This document shows, piece after piece, positions 16,844-24,162 of a stretch of 35,117 bases of DNA (the stretch's first letter is position 1; each line of letters begins with the position of its first letter). Source of the DNA: JAJTHJ01 sp046316025 (GTDB taxonomy: Bacteria > Pseudomonadota > Gammaproteobacteria > Burkholderiales > Burkholderiaceae_F). The position numbers and the translations under genes are program-made. The stretch covers positions 1 to 35,117 of the forward strand of contig JBKCXU010000033.1 in NCBI GenBank assembly GCA_046316025.1, given 5' to 3'. The notes beneath the pieces are model-generated. The model worked only from the letters and a program-made list of their open reading frames with translations, was not told the origin of the DNA and did no database searches.

Positions 16844-18031
16844 ATGAAAGACAGCACCCGCCTCGTGACGCTCGGCCGCGACCATCACACCCACGCCACC
16901 GGCGATACCGCCGACTTCGTCAACCCGCCGCTGGTGCGCGGCTCCACCGTGCTGCACGACTCGGTGGCCGACCTGCGCGAGCGCGTCGCCCGCCGCAATG
17001 CCGGCGAAGACGGCGCGCCGGTCGCCTACGGCATCTACGGCTCGCCGACCCACCATGCCTTCTACGACGCGCTGACCGCGCTCGAAGGCGGTTATCGCTC
17101 CTGGGCGTTTCCCTCGGGCTTGACCGCCTGCACGATGGCGATCCTCGCGTACGTGGCGCAGGGCGACCACGTGCTGGTGCCGGACTCGGTGTACTTCCCC
17201 ACCCGCCGCTTCTGCCGCGAGACGCTGCCGCGCTATGGCGTGACGACCACCTTCTACGACCCGCGGATTGGCGCCGAGATCGAGCAACTCTTCACGCCCA
17301 CCACGCGCGTGCTGTTTCTGGAGTCGCCGGGCTCGCACACCTTTGAGATGCAGGACGTGCCGCTGCTGGCCGCCATCGCGCAGCGGCGCAGCGCCATCAG
17401 CATCATCGACAACACTTGGGCCACACCGCTTTACTTCCAGCCGCTCAAGTGCGGTGTGGACGTGAGCGTGCACGCGGCGACCAAGTACATCGGCGGCCAC
17501 TCCGACCTGTTGATGGGCACGGTGACGAGCAACGAGCGCGCTTGGCCGCGACTGCGCGAGACCATCCACCACTACGGCCTGACTGCCAGCCCCGACGAGT
17601 GCTACCTCGCGCTGCGCGGCCTGCGCAGCATGGGCGCGCGGCTGGCGCAGCACCGCGCCACGGCGGAAGCGCTGATCGCCTGGTTCAAGCAGCAGCCGGA
17701 GGTCGAGCGCGTGCTCTTCCCCGCCGACCCCGCCGACCCCGGCCATGCACTGTGGCAGCGCGACATGAGCGGCGCCTCTGGCCTCTTCGGTGTGCTGCTC
17801 AAGCCCACGGTCGCGCCCGAGCGTCTGACCGCGTTGATCGACGGCCTGCAACTCTTCGGCCGCGGCTATTCGTGGGGCGGCTTCGAGAGCCTGCTGATCC
17901 CCACATCGGTCGAACGCACCGTGTCGCCGCTACCGGGAGCCGGCCCCTTGTTCCGAGTGGCGGCCGGGCTGGAGGACGCAAGCGACCTCATCGCAGACCT
18001 CACCACCGGCTTCGCTCGCCTGCGCGCTTGA
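16844..18031 (+). CDS. metC: Cystathionine beta-lyase (Cys/Met metabolism PLP enzyme)
   Basis: PLP-dependent trans-sulfuration enzyme of 395 residues. The PLP lysine is Lys214 in SVHAATKYIGGHSD. Other conserved parts are YGIYGSPTHHAFYDAL near the start, PSGLTACTMAIL, IIDNTWATPLYFQPL (the Asp binding the pyridine ring) and the C-terminal GGFESLL. The longer SYGR- or GGFES-type pattern with Trp and the overall length favour beta-lyase (cystathionine to homocysteine, ammonia and pyruvate) over gamma-synthase, but the substrate cannot be proved from sequence. It lies 8 bases downstream of the MBL-fold gene. Its last 102 bases are overlapped on the other strand by the 3' end of the redoxin gene. 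Confidence 0.9.
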   Translation: MKDSTRLVTLGRDHHTHATGDTADFVNPPLVRGSTVLHDSVADLRERVARRNAGEDGAPVAYGIYGSPTHHAFYDALTALEGGYRSWAFPSGLTACTMAILAYVAQGDHVLVPDSVYFPTRRFCRETLPRYGVTTTFYDPRIGAEIEQLFTPTTRVLFLESPGSHTFEMQDVPLLAAIAQRRSAISIIDNTWATPLYFQPLKCGVDVSVHAATKYIGGHSDLLMGTVTSNERAWPRLRETIHHYGLTASPDECYLALRGLRSMGARLAQHRATAEALIAWFKQQPEVERVLFPADPADPGHALWQRDMSGASGLFGVLLKPTVAPERLTALIDGLQLFGRGYSWGGFESLLIPTSVERTVSPLPGAGPLFRVAAGLEDASDLIADLTTGFARLRA

Positions 18032-18529
18032 CTGGACCGGTCGCCGATCCTCGCCGAAGGCCGCCTCGGCCAGCAACTGGCCAACGCGCCGCCCCAGATC
18101 AAAGTCGTCGACCGCACCGAACTCGTGCCACCGCAGCTGGCCGCGGGGGTCGATCAGCAGTGTCGAGGGGGTGCCGCGCAGGCGGTAAGCGCGCATCGTC
18201 GCGGGGGCCGAGTCGCTGCCCGTGTGCGCATCGACGCCGATCGGAAACGTCAAGCGGAACTCGTGAATGAATGCGGCGAGCGCCGCATCGCCCATCGCCT
18301 CGTGGTGTTCGAACACCGTGTGCAGCCCGAGCACCTGGAAACCCGGGTCGCGCACACGCTCGGCGATCCGCTGCGCCTGCGGCACCGCATGCAGCACGCA
18401 GCCGGGACAGAGCATTTGAAAGGCGTGAATCAGGATTACCTTGCCTCGCAGGGCGGCGAGCGACAGCGGCTGCGCGCTGTTGAACCAGCGTCGGACGACG
18501 AGCTCCGGGGCGGGTGGCGAATGGGTCAT
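17930..18529 (-). CDS. Cytoplasmic TlpA/AhpC-type redoxin
   Basis: Thioredoxin-fold protein of 199 residues with a CPGC motif (Cys41-Cys44), a cis-Pro segment (RGTPSTLLIDPRG) and an AhpC/TlpA-like core (FQVLGLHTVFEHHE). No signal peptide is visible, so it should act in the cytoplasm, unlike most TlpA proteins. CPGC is an unusual dithiol spacer (CxxC). Start at 18529 is supported by AGGAG. It is downstream of the P460 gene with a strong stem-loop between them, suggesting a shared or attenuated transcript and a role in the same stress response. The last 34 codons run antisense into metC and their sequence is not conserved-looking; an original stop may have been lost. Confidence 0.8.
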   Translation of the reverse strand: MTHSPPAPELVVRRWFNSAQPLSLAALRGKVILIHAFQMLCPGCVLHAVPQAQRIAERVRDPGFQVLGLHTVFEHHEAMGDAALAAFIHEFRLTFPIGVDAHTGSDSAPATMRAYRLRGTPSTLLIDPRGQLRWHEFGAVDDFDLGRRVGQLLAEAAFGEDRRPVQSSAQASEAGGEVCDEVACVLQPGRHSEQGAGSR

Positions 18530-18551
18530 GGGTCCTACTCCTGGCAAGCGC

Positions 18552-18578
18552 GGCGCGACCGGGCAGCCCGGCCGCGCC
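18552..18578 (-). terminator. Stem-loop between P460 and redoxin genes
   Basis: Read on the minus strand, GGCGCGGCCGGG, a three-base loop, then CCCGGTCGCGCC form a 12-bp stem with one G-U pair, 7 bases after the P460 stop. No U tract follows. It could limit read-through into the redoxin gene or protect the P460 message. Confidence 0.55.
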
Positions 18579-18584
18579 CTGGGA

Positions 18585-19064
18585 TTACTGCTGGAACTTG
18601 CTGAAGACGTAGTCGCTGTCTTTCTGCGGCGCGTGGCAATTGAAGCAGGCGTTGGCCGCGTCCTTGCCCACGGCGCGCTCGGTCTTCGAGTCGCCCTTGA
18701 AGCCCTCGAAGCCCCAACCGCCCGTGGCGGCCCATTTCTTCGAGTCCTTGTGCATCACGCCGACCACCTTGCGCGGGCCGTCGGTGATCGTGTTGTCGGC
18801 GCGCTGCGCTTCGCGTAGGTCGAAGACGATGACCGCGCCGTCGGCGAACTTGCCCGACTTGTAGCCGGCCAGCGCCTTGGGGTTGGCGTAGATGTGGTGC
18901 ACGCCGCCAAAGGCGCCGTACAGCGGATGACCGGCCTCGATCGTCATCGACTTCACGTGGACCCAGTCGCGGTAGCCGGCCGGGTAGGGTACGGGCGCGG
19001 GATCGGCGGCCAGGGCGGACAGAGAGGTCGTGGCGAGGATGGCGGCAAGACAAAGCGAGCGCAT
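18585..19064 (-). CDS. Cytochrome P460-family c-type heme protein
   Basis: Periplasmic protein of 159 residues with a Sec signal peptide (MRSLCLAAILATTSLSALAA). One heme c attachment motif, CFNCH (140-144), lies near the C-terminus as in cytochrome P460 and cytochrome c'-beta. The body (YRDWVHVKSM, HHIYANPKALAGYKSGKFAD, GAVIVFDL) matches the P460 family. Lys69 or Lys72 in the YKSGKF stretch are candidates for the heme cross-linking lysine that defines hydroxylamine-oxidising P460 proteins; whether the cross-link forms cannot be read from sequence. Family members oxidise hydroxylamine or bind NO. The divergent MarR gene and palindromic operator suggest induction by a toxic compound. Start set by AGGAG. 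Confidence 0.9.
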   Translation of the reverse strand: MRSLCLAAILATTSLSALAADPAPVPYPAGYRDWVHVKSMTIEAGHPLYGAFGGVHHIYANPKALAGYKSGKFADGAVIVFDLREAQRADNTITDGPRKVVGVMHKDSKKWAATGGWGFEGFKGDSKTERAVGKDAANACFNCHAPQKDSDYVFSKFQQ

Positions 19065-19091
19065 TGGATTCTCCTGAGGTTCGGGTGGAAA

Positions 19092-19119
19092 GTCATATGA
19101 TTTCGTAACGAAATCACAA
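19092..19119 (-). promoter_or_regulatory. Promoter of the P460 gene
   Basis: On the minus strand, TTGTGA (19119-19114), a 16-base spacer and TATGAC (19097-19092) form a good sigma-70 pair 28 bases upstream of the start codon. The palindrome at 19099-19115 lies almost exactly in the spacer, a position where a bound repressor would block RNA polymerase. Confidence 0.65.
19099..19115. promoter_or_regulatory. Operator palindrome O1, probable MarR binding site
   Basis: GATTTCGTAACGAAATC is a perfect 8-bp inverted repeat around a single central base, the size expected for a MarR dimer site. A second, weaker copy lies 58 bases away in the same intergenic region, about 5.5 helical turns. Confidence 0.75.
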
Positions 19120-19130
19120 GCGCAGCGTAG

Positions 19131-19159
19131 TGGACAGTCGCGCGACTCGTCAATATGAT
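19131..19159 (+). promoter_or_regulatory. Promoter of the MarR-family regulator gene
   Basis: TGGACA (19131-19136), a 17-base spacer and TATGAT (19154-19159) match sigma-70 at five of six positions each. Transcription would start near 19166, giving a leader of about 24 bases containing GGAAGG six bases before the ATG. Operator O2 starts inside the -10 and covers the start site. Confidence 0.75.
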
Positions 19160-19173
19160 TTCGTTGCGAACTC
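19157..19173. promoter_or_regulatory. Operator O2, imperfect copy of the MarR palindrome
   Basis: GATTTCGTTGCGAACTC shares its left half-site exactly with O1, and the upstream bases ATAT also match; the right half differs at two positions. It overlaps the -10 and start site of the regulator's own promoter, consistent with weaker autorepression. Confidence 0.65.
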
Positions 19174-19189
19174 AAATGGAAGGCTCCGG

Positions 19190-19759
19190 ATGGCCCACGA
19201 ACGCCTGTTTACCCTGCTCGAGCGGCTGGGCAACCTGACCCAGGCCGCGCTGCGCAGCGCAGGTCAGGTGCATGGCCTGCAGCCGGTGCCGCTGTTGGTG
19301 TTGTCGTTCCTCGCCAAAGCCAACCGCTACAGCAACACCCCGGCGGCAGTGGCCGACTATCTAGGCCTGTCGCGCGCCGCGACGTCGCAGACGCTGACCT
19401 TGCTGCAGGAGCGCGGCCTGATCGAGCGTACGCAGGACGACACCGATCGCCGCGTGTGGCGCTTGGGCCTGACGCGCGCGGGACGCGCGCTTGCCGGCGC
19501 CGCGCTCCCGCCGGCCTCCTGGAGCGCGTTGCACGAAGCGATGGGAGCGGGAGAACTCGAGCGCCTCGAAGCCGACCTCGAACGCCTGTTGCAGCGCCTG
19601 CAACAGAGCGACGGTGCGCTGTCGTTTGGCGTGTGCCAGACGTGCCGCCACTTCCTGCGCGAGGGCGAAGACCGCTTTCGGTGCGGCTTGACGCAGGAGC
19701 CGCTCCCCGTGGCCCAGACCCTTCGCATTTGCCGCGAGCACGCCGACGTTGAGCACTGA
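19190..19759 (+). CDS. MarR-family transcriptional regulator with C-terminal four-Cys cluster
   Basis: Protein of 189 residues. Residues 1-135 are a MarR winged helix: QPVPLLVLSFLAKANRYSNT, recognition helix region LGLSRAATSQTLTLLQERGLI, wing TQDDTDRRVWRLGLT and a dimerisation helix. Beyond the usual MarR length there is an added segment (about 145-189) with Cys149, Cys152, Cys165 and Cys181 plus His154 and His184 (GVCQTCRHF, then RCGLTQEPL and ICREH). The spacing looks like a metal or Fe-S site and could sense redox state, NO or zinc; the ligand is unknown. ATG 19190 with GGAAGG is preferred over an earlier in-frame start at 19130 that would lie upstream of the predicted transcription start. 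It very likely represses itself and the divergent P460 gene through O1 and O2. Confidence 0.88.
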   Translation: MAHERLFTLLERLGNLTQAALRSAGQVHGLQPVPLLVLSFLAKANRYSNTPAAVADYLGLSRAATSQTLTLLQERGLIERTQDDTDRRVWRLGLTRAGRALAGAALPPASWSALHEAMGAGELERLEADLERLLQRLQQSDGALSFGVCQTCRHFLREGEDRFRCGLTQEPLPVAQTLRICREHADVEH

Positions 19760-19817
19760 TAGGCTAGCGTGGGGTGGGTTCGACCTCGATTCAAGCTCAG
19801 CCACCGCCCGCCTGCCA

Positions 19818-19991
19818 GGGCCAGTCGTCTCAGGGGCCAATGAACTACGTAACCACTACGGCCCCGGCTACCGGATCTACTGTCAACAGCGCGGCGTAAC
19901 GCTGGTCGTCCAGCTGGCCGGCGGCGACAAAGGCTCGCAGGCCGCCGGCATCAAGATGGCCAAGCGCCTAGCCGCGGAGCACGTGCCATGA
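19818..19991 (+). pseudogene. Truncated RelE/HigB-type (Gp49-like) toxin remnant
   Basis: In-frame codons up to TGA at 19991 encode GPVVSGANELRNHYGPGYRI, then YCQQRGVTLVVQLAGGDKGS and a Lys/Ala-rich end. This is the C-terminal half of an addiction-module killer protein (family pattern: GVSELRIHYGPGYRVYF, LLCGGDK). A complete protein is about 95-100 residues, so the first 40-50 are missing; the upstream bases run straight into the 3' end of the MarR gene. No alternative frame restores the N-terminus. The stop overlaps the antitoxin start by ATGA, as in intact pairs. Probably inactive: a toxin decayed at its 5' end. Confidence 0.7.
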
Positions 19992-20290
19992 CCAAGAAAG
20001 CCCGATTGACCCACTTCGACCCCGCCGAGTTGCTGACTTCGGATGAGGCGATCTCCGTTTTTATGGCCGATGCTTGGGAGTCCGGCGATGCCGGCCACAT
20101 CGCGCACGCCTTGGGCGTGGTCGCGCGGGCCCGCGGCATGAGCGATGTCGCGCGGGAAACCGGCCTTTCGCGCGAGCAGCTCTATCGCTCGTTTTGCGAG
20201 CGCGGCACCCCCACGCTCAAGACCACGCTGGCGGTGATGAAGGCGCTTGGTGTGGTGCTGACGGCCAAGCCGATGGCGCAGGGTGGCTGA
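19988..20290 (+). CDS. Antitoxin of a HigBA/HI1420-type module
   Basis: Protein of 100 residues matching the addiction-module antidote family: TKKARLTHFDPAELLTSDEA, then a helix-turn-helix core (ALGVVARARGMSDVARETGL, SREQLYRSFCERGTPTLKTT, LAVMKALGVVL). It would bind the toxin and its own promoter DNA. The reading frame is complete, unlike the toxin, and starts within the toxin's stop codon (ATGA). With the toxin gene broken it may persist as a stand-alone regulator or as protection against a homologous toxin elsewhere. No promoter of its own was recognised. Confidence 0.88.
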   Translation: MTKKARLTHFDPAELLTSDEAISVFMADAWESGDAGHIAHALGVVARARGMSDVARETGLSREQLYRSFCERGTPTLKTTLAVMKALGVVLTAKPMAQGG

Positions 20291-20371
20291 GTGGAAAGCG
20301 TTTCGGCGCGACGTCGCCCAGTGGCGCATGGTCCCGCCTAACCTGCTGCACGCCGTTGCGGCGCACCGCGA

Positions 20372-21604
20372 ATGACCCGCGGGTCCATCTTCGACCAGTT
20401 GGAGCCGGGCGGCCTGCGCGACGAACTGGCGCCGGAACTGCGCGCCCGCGAGGAGGCTGCTGAGGCGCAACGCGCCGCCGAAGAAGCTGCACTTGCTGCC
20501 CGCGAATACAGCAGCCGATTGCAGTTCACCGGCGAGGGCGCCGAGTACTTCCGCATCTGGATCGTCAACGTGGTGCTGACACTGGCCACGGCAGGCGTTT
20601 ACTCGGCCTGGGCCAAGGTGCGCAAGACGCGCTACTTCTGGCAGAACACGCGGCTGGATGGCTGCGTGTTCGACTACCACGGCAAGCCGGCGGCGATCTT
20701 GCGCGGGCGCGTGCTCGCACTCGTACTCTTGGGTTTGTACACACTTGGCACCGGCTTTTCGGTCATCGCCACGGTCGCGGTCGTGCTGTTGCTGATCCTC
20801 GCCGGGCCGTGGCTGTTCCTGCGCGCGCAGCAGTTCAAGCTGCGCAACACCAGCTACCGCGGCCTGCGCTTCGACTTCGATGTGAGCCCGCGCCGGGCCT
20901 ACGCAGCCTTGCTGCCGCTTCCGGTGATCTGGTTTTCGGGCACGCTGGCCGGCGTGCTCGCGAGCAACGACGGCGGCGTGGCGATTGCCGCCGCAGTGGC
21001 CAGCGTGCTGCTGTTTCCCTGGATGCATCACCGCCTCAAGCGCCTGCAACATTCACACGCCCGCTACGGCGACCTGCCGGCCCAATTTGTGCCGGCGACG
21101 ACCCGCTTCTACGAGGTCTACGCCAAGAGCGTGGGGCTGATGATTCTGGCCAGCCTGGTGACGGCGGCGATCGGATTCGCCGTCGCCGCCTTGGCAAACC
21201 TGCTGCAACGCTGGTTTGCGCTGGACGCCGACGCCGAGTTCTACGGCATGCTCGGCGGCGTAGTCGGCGCTGCGGTTTTCTACGTGGCGCTGTGGCCGTA
21301 CTACGCGGCGCGCTTGCAGCAGGTCGTGTGGGAGAACACCACCCTGGGGCCGGTCCGCTTCCGCACGCACATGAAGACCGGCGCGCTGGCTCGCCTGGTG
21401 TTGCAGTGCATGGCCTTGACGGTACTTACGCTCGGACTGTACTGGCCCTATGCCGCGGTGCGGCTTGCCCGGTATCGCATCGAATCGATGGAGATCCGCA
21501 CGACGCAACCGCTGAGCGAACTCGCGCGTGCCGTACAAGGCGGCGCCGTGGGTGCGGCGGGCGATGGCGCAGCCGATCTGTTCGGACTGGATATCGGTCT
21601 ATGA
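20372..21604 (+). CDS. DUF898 (YjgN-type) multi-spanning membrane protein
   Basis: Protein of 410 residues. A short N-terminal Glu/Ala-rich helix (about 20-47) precedes a DUF898 region: FTGEGAEYFRIWIVNVVLTL, then TAGVYSAWAKVRKTRYFWQN, and the repeated motif WENTTLGPVRF with TLGLYWPYAAVRLARY near the end. At least six membrane segments are visible. The two halves are related to each other (TLTLGLYWPYA against TLATAGVYSAWAK), an internal duplication usual in the family. Function is unknown. The TGA overlaps the ATG of the M48 protease (ATGA), a mark of translational coupling. Confidence 0.88.
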   Translation: MTRGSIFDQLEPGGLRDELAPELRAREEAAEAQRAAEEAALAAREYSSRLQFTGEGAEYFRIWIVNVVLTLATAGVYSAWAKVRKTRYFWQNTRLDGCVFDYHGKPAAILRGRVLALVLLGLYTLGTGFSVIATVAVVLLLILAGPWLFLRAQQFKLRNTSYRGLRFDFDVSPRRAYAALLPLPVIWFSGTLAGVLASNDGGVAIAAAVASVLLFPWMHHRLKRLQHSHARYGDLPAQFVPATTRFYEVYAKSVGLMILASLVTAAIGFAVAALANLLQRWFALDADAEFYGMLGGVVGAAVFYVALWPYYAARLQQVVWENTTLGPVRFRTHMKTGALARLVLQCMALTVLTLGLYWPYAAVRLARYRIESMEIRTTQPLSELARAVQGGAVGAAGDGAADLFGLDIGL

Positions 21605-22683
21605 GCACGACCGCTTTGCCGACGTTCGACGCGCTGTACTTCGACGGGAAGCAGCCGCTCGCCCAACTGGTGACCGTAGACGTGATCGGCAGCCAGCTGC
21701 TGGTGTGGACGGCGCAGCGGCGCCTGCTGCATCGCGTTGCGGTGGCGCAGGCGACGTTGTCCGAGCCCTTCGCCCACGCACCGCGGCTGATCGACCTCGG
21801 TGGTGGCGCCCGTGTCCAGGTGGCCGACAGTGCCGGTATCACCGCCGCGCTGGGACATGCCGGTTGGCCCCCGCCGCTGGTGGCGCGCCTGCAGCAACGC
21901 TGGCCCGTGGCGCTGCTCGCGCTGGCCACGCTGCTGGCGTTGCTCGTTTTCGGCTACTTGCGGGGACTGCCGGCCGCAGCACGCTGGGCGGCCTTTGCGT
22001 TGCCGCCGCAGATCGAACAACAACTCGGCGACCAGGTGCTCGAACTGCTCGATGCGCAGCAGCTGCGGCCGAGCCAACTCGATCCTGCGCACCAGCAACG
22101 CCTGCGCCAGCGCTTCGCCGAGATGGCGCAGCGCGCCGCACCAGGGGTGGCGTACCGCCTGGAGTTCAGAACCATCGAGACGCCGGCCAACGAGCAGACG
22201 CCGCGCGAGGGGCGCGACCCCTCGCCGCGGGGGATCAATGCCTTCGCGCTGCCGGGCGGAACGATCGTGATGCTCGATGGCCTGGTGCTCGCCGCACCGG
22301 GCGACGACGAAGTGCTGGCCGTGCTGGGCCACGAGTTGGGCCATGTCGCGCACAAGCACGGGATGACGCACCTGATCCGCGCGGTCGGCATCGGCAGCGT
22401 GGCAGGACTGCTGTGGGGTGACTTCGCCGGCGCGGCGGCCAATGCGCCGGTGCTGCTCGGCGTGCTCAAGTACTCGCGCGATGCGGAGCGCGAGGCCGAT
22501 GCTTTCGCTGTCGACTTCCTGCACGCAAGCGGGCTCGGGGTGGAGCCGCTGCTCGGCTTCTTCGATTTTGTGGAGAAACTGCAAAAGAAGCACGGCGGTG
22601 CGCCGCCGGACTTTCTGTCGACCCATCCGGCCACACCGGAGCGGATAGACCGGCTGCGCGCCGCGCAGGCGGCGACGCCGTAG
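21601..22683 (+). CDS. M48-family zinc metalloprotease, membrane-anchored
   Basis: Protein of 360 residues. The catalytic zinc motif HELGH is at 244-248 (VLGHELGHVAHKHG), and the third ligand Glu lies in the READ motif (YSRDAEREADAF) about 50 residues later. One transmembrane helix (about 102-119, VALLALATLLALLVFGYL) anchors the domain, and a signature STHPATPERIDRL ends the protein. The N-terminal 100 residues are a small non-catalytic domain. It belongs to the HtpX/BepA-like M48 group, which degrades or matures envelope proteins. Coupling to the DUF898 protein suggests that this is its partner or substrate. The stop is four bases from the convergent SDR gene. Confidence 0.9.
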   Translation: MSTTALPTFDALYFDGKQPLAQLVTVDVIGSQLLVWTAQRRLLHRVAVAQATLSEPFAHAPRLIDLGGGARVQVADSAGITAALGHAGWPPPLVARLQQRWPVALLALATLLALLVFGYLRGLPAAARWAAFALPPQIEQQLGDQVLELLDAQQLRPSQLDPAHQQRLRQRFAEMAQRAAPGVAYRLEFRTIETPANEQTPREGRDPSPRGINAFALPGGTIVMLDGLVLAAPGDDEVLAVLGHELGHVAHKHGMTHLIRAVGIGSVAGLLWGDFAGAAANAPVLLGVLKYSRDAEREADAFAVDFLHASGLGVEPLLGFFDFVEKLQKKHGGAPPDFLSTHPATPERIDRLRAAQAATP

Positions 22684-22687
22684 CGGG

Positions 22688-23449
22688 TTACAGCTCCCGC
22701 TTGCGCGGCTTGTACGCCCGGTTGGCAAACAGCCGATCGAACAGCGGGTTCGGCAGCACGCGCAGCAGCTTGGCCACCACGCCCATCTGCCACGGGATCG
22801 TCGCGTAGCTGCGGCCGGCGTCGATCGCCTGCACCGCGCGGCGGGCGAAGTCGTCCGGGTCGAGCAAAAACGGCATTGCGTAGCGGTTCTTGGCCGTCAG
22901 CGGCGTGCGCACGAAGCCGGGGCTGATCGTCTGCACGCGCACGCCAGAGCGCTTGAGCTCCACGCGCAGGCTCTCGCAGTAGGTGATCACGGCGGATTTG
23001 GAGGCGCAGTAGGCCTCCGACCCCGGCAGGCCGCGGATGCCGGCCACGCTGGCGATGCCCACCAGTTGCCCGCGCCCGCGCGCGCGCATCGGCGCGATGA
23101 AGGGGTGGAAGGTCGTGGCAAGCGCGAGCACGTTGACGTCGAACACTTCGCGAAAAGCATCCAGGTCTTCGTAGTGCTCGGTCAGCACGCCGACCGAGAT
23201 GCCGGCGTTGGCGATCACCACATCGGCGCCGCCGGTGACGGACTCGAAGTCGCGTGCCGCCGCGATCAGCGCGTCGCGGTCGGTCACGTCCACCGCGTAG
23301 GCGTGGTGCGCGCCCGGCAGTTGCGCGCGCAGTTCGTCGAGCAGGCTTTGCCGGCGCGCTACCAGCCCGAGGGTGGCGCCGCGCGCGGCGTAGACGCGGG
23401 CGAGTTCCGCGCCGATACCGCTGGAGGCGCCGGTCAGAAAGACGTTCAT
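22688..23449 (-). CDS. Short-chain dehydrogenase/reductase
   Basis: Classical SDR of 253 residues. Cofactor motif TGASSGIG (6-13), structural NAG (81-83), and catalytic Ser134, Tyr147 and Lys151 (YCASK) are all present. Arg32-Arg33 following beta-strand 2 favours NADPH. The basic C-terminus (YKPRKREL) has no membrane segment. The substrate is unknown. It follows dsbA by 49 bases, in the same order as seen downstream of argS in other betaproteobacteria (recollection), so it probably ends that operon. Confidence 0.9.
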   Translation of the reverse strand: MNVFLTGASSGIGAELARVYAARGATLGLVARRQSLLDELRAQLPGAHHAYAVDVTDRDALIAAARDFESVTGGADVVIANAGISVGVLTEHYEDLDAFREVFDVNVLALATTFHPFIAPMRARGRGQLVGIASVAGIRGLPGSEAYCASKSAVITYCESLRVELKRSGVRVQTISPGFVRTPLTAKNRYAMPFLLDPDDFARRAVQAIDAGRSYATIPWQMGVVAKLLRVLPNPLFDRLFANRAYKPRKREL

Positions 23450-23498
23450 GGCGGCGGGCTCGCGCGGCGGATCGGCGCTCCCGACTCGACCATCCCGA

Positions 23499-24131
23499 CT
23501 ACTTCTTCCTCGCCCGCGCCACCAGGAAGTCCATCACCGCCAGCGTCGGCCCCACCCCTTCGCGCAGGATCTGCACCATGTACTTGCCGTCGATCGCCAC
23601 GGCCGGCGTGCCTTCGATCTTGTAGGCGCGCCAGATCTGCCCGGCGCGCGCAGCCTTGGTGTTGACGGAAAACGAGTTGTAGTTGTCGAGCCAGGCCTTG
23701 CGGTCGATGCCCTGCGCGGCCATGAAGTCGGCGATCTCGTTGGGGTCGACGAGCTTGCGCCGGTCGATCTGGATCGCGCGGAAGACCTTGTCGTGCAGGT
23801 CGAGCCGGCCCATCTGCTCCAGAGTGAAGTAGATCTTGGTGTGCGGCATTGTGTTGCCGTCCCAGTTGATCGGGATGCGCTTGAAGTCGATGGCCGCACC
23901 CTGCCGCTTGACCCAGCCCTCCAGTTCGGGGTGGAAGCGGTAGCAGTGCGGGCAGCTGTACTGGAAGAACTCCAGCACCTCGACCTTGCCGCCGCTTTCG
24001 GTCGGCTGCGGCGGGCGCACGAGTTGGTACTGCTGGCCTTCGACCGGCTCGCCCTTGGGTTGGGCGAGCGCGGCCACGGGCAACGCGGCGGCGGCAATCA
24101 CGATCTGGCGGCGAAGGATGCGGGTCGTCAT
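23499..24131 (-). CDS. dsbA: Thiol:disulfide interchange protein DsbA
   Basis: Periplasmic oxidase of 210 residues that introduces disulfides into secreted proteins. A signal peptide (ends ...ALPVAALA, residue 23) precedes the thioredoxin fold with active site CPHC (Cys60-Cys63) in FFQYSCPHCYRFHP. The helical insert and the cis-Pro region (KIEGTPAVAIDGKY) follow. CPHC is the same motif as in E. coli DsbA. It lies 31 bases downstream of the SPOR-domain gene. The partner DsbB is not in the window. Confidence 0.94.
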   Translation of the reverse strand: MTTRILRRQIVIAAAALPVAALAQPKGEPVEGQQYQLVRPPQPTESGGKVEVLEFFQYSCPHCYRFHPELEGWVKRQGAAIDFKRIPINWDGNTMPHTKIYFTLEQMGRLDLHDKVFRAIQIDRRKLVDPNEIADFMAAQGIDRKAWLDNYNSFSVNTKAARAGQIWRAYKIEGTPAVAIDGKYMVQILREGVGPTLAVMDFLVARARKK

Positions 24132-24162
24132 GGTCGTTGCTTTCGTCGGTGGCGTTGGAGCG

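Noticed and set aside
19130..19189. Earlier start for the MarR gene at 19130
   Set aside because: It lies upstream of the predicted transcription start and would translate through operator O2; ATG 19190 has a proper Shine-Dalgarno.
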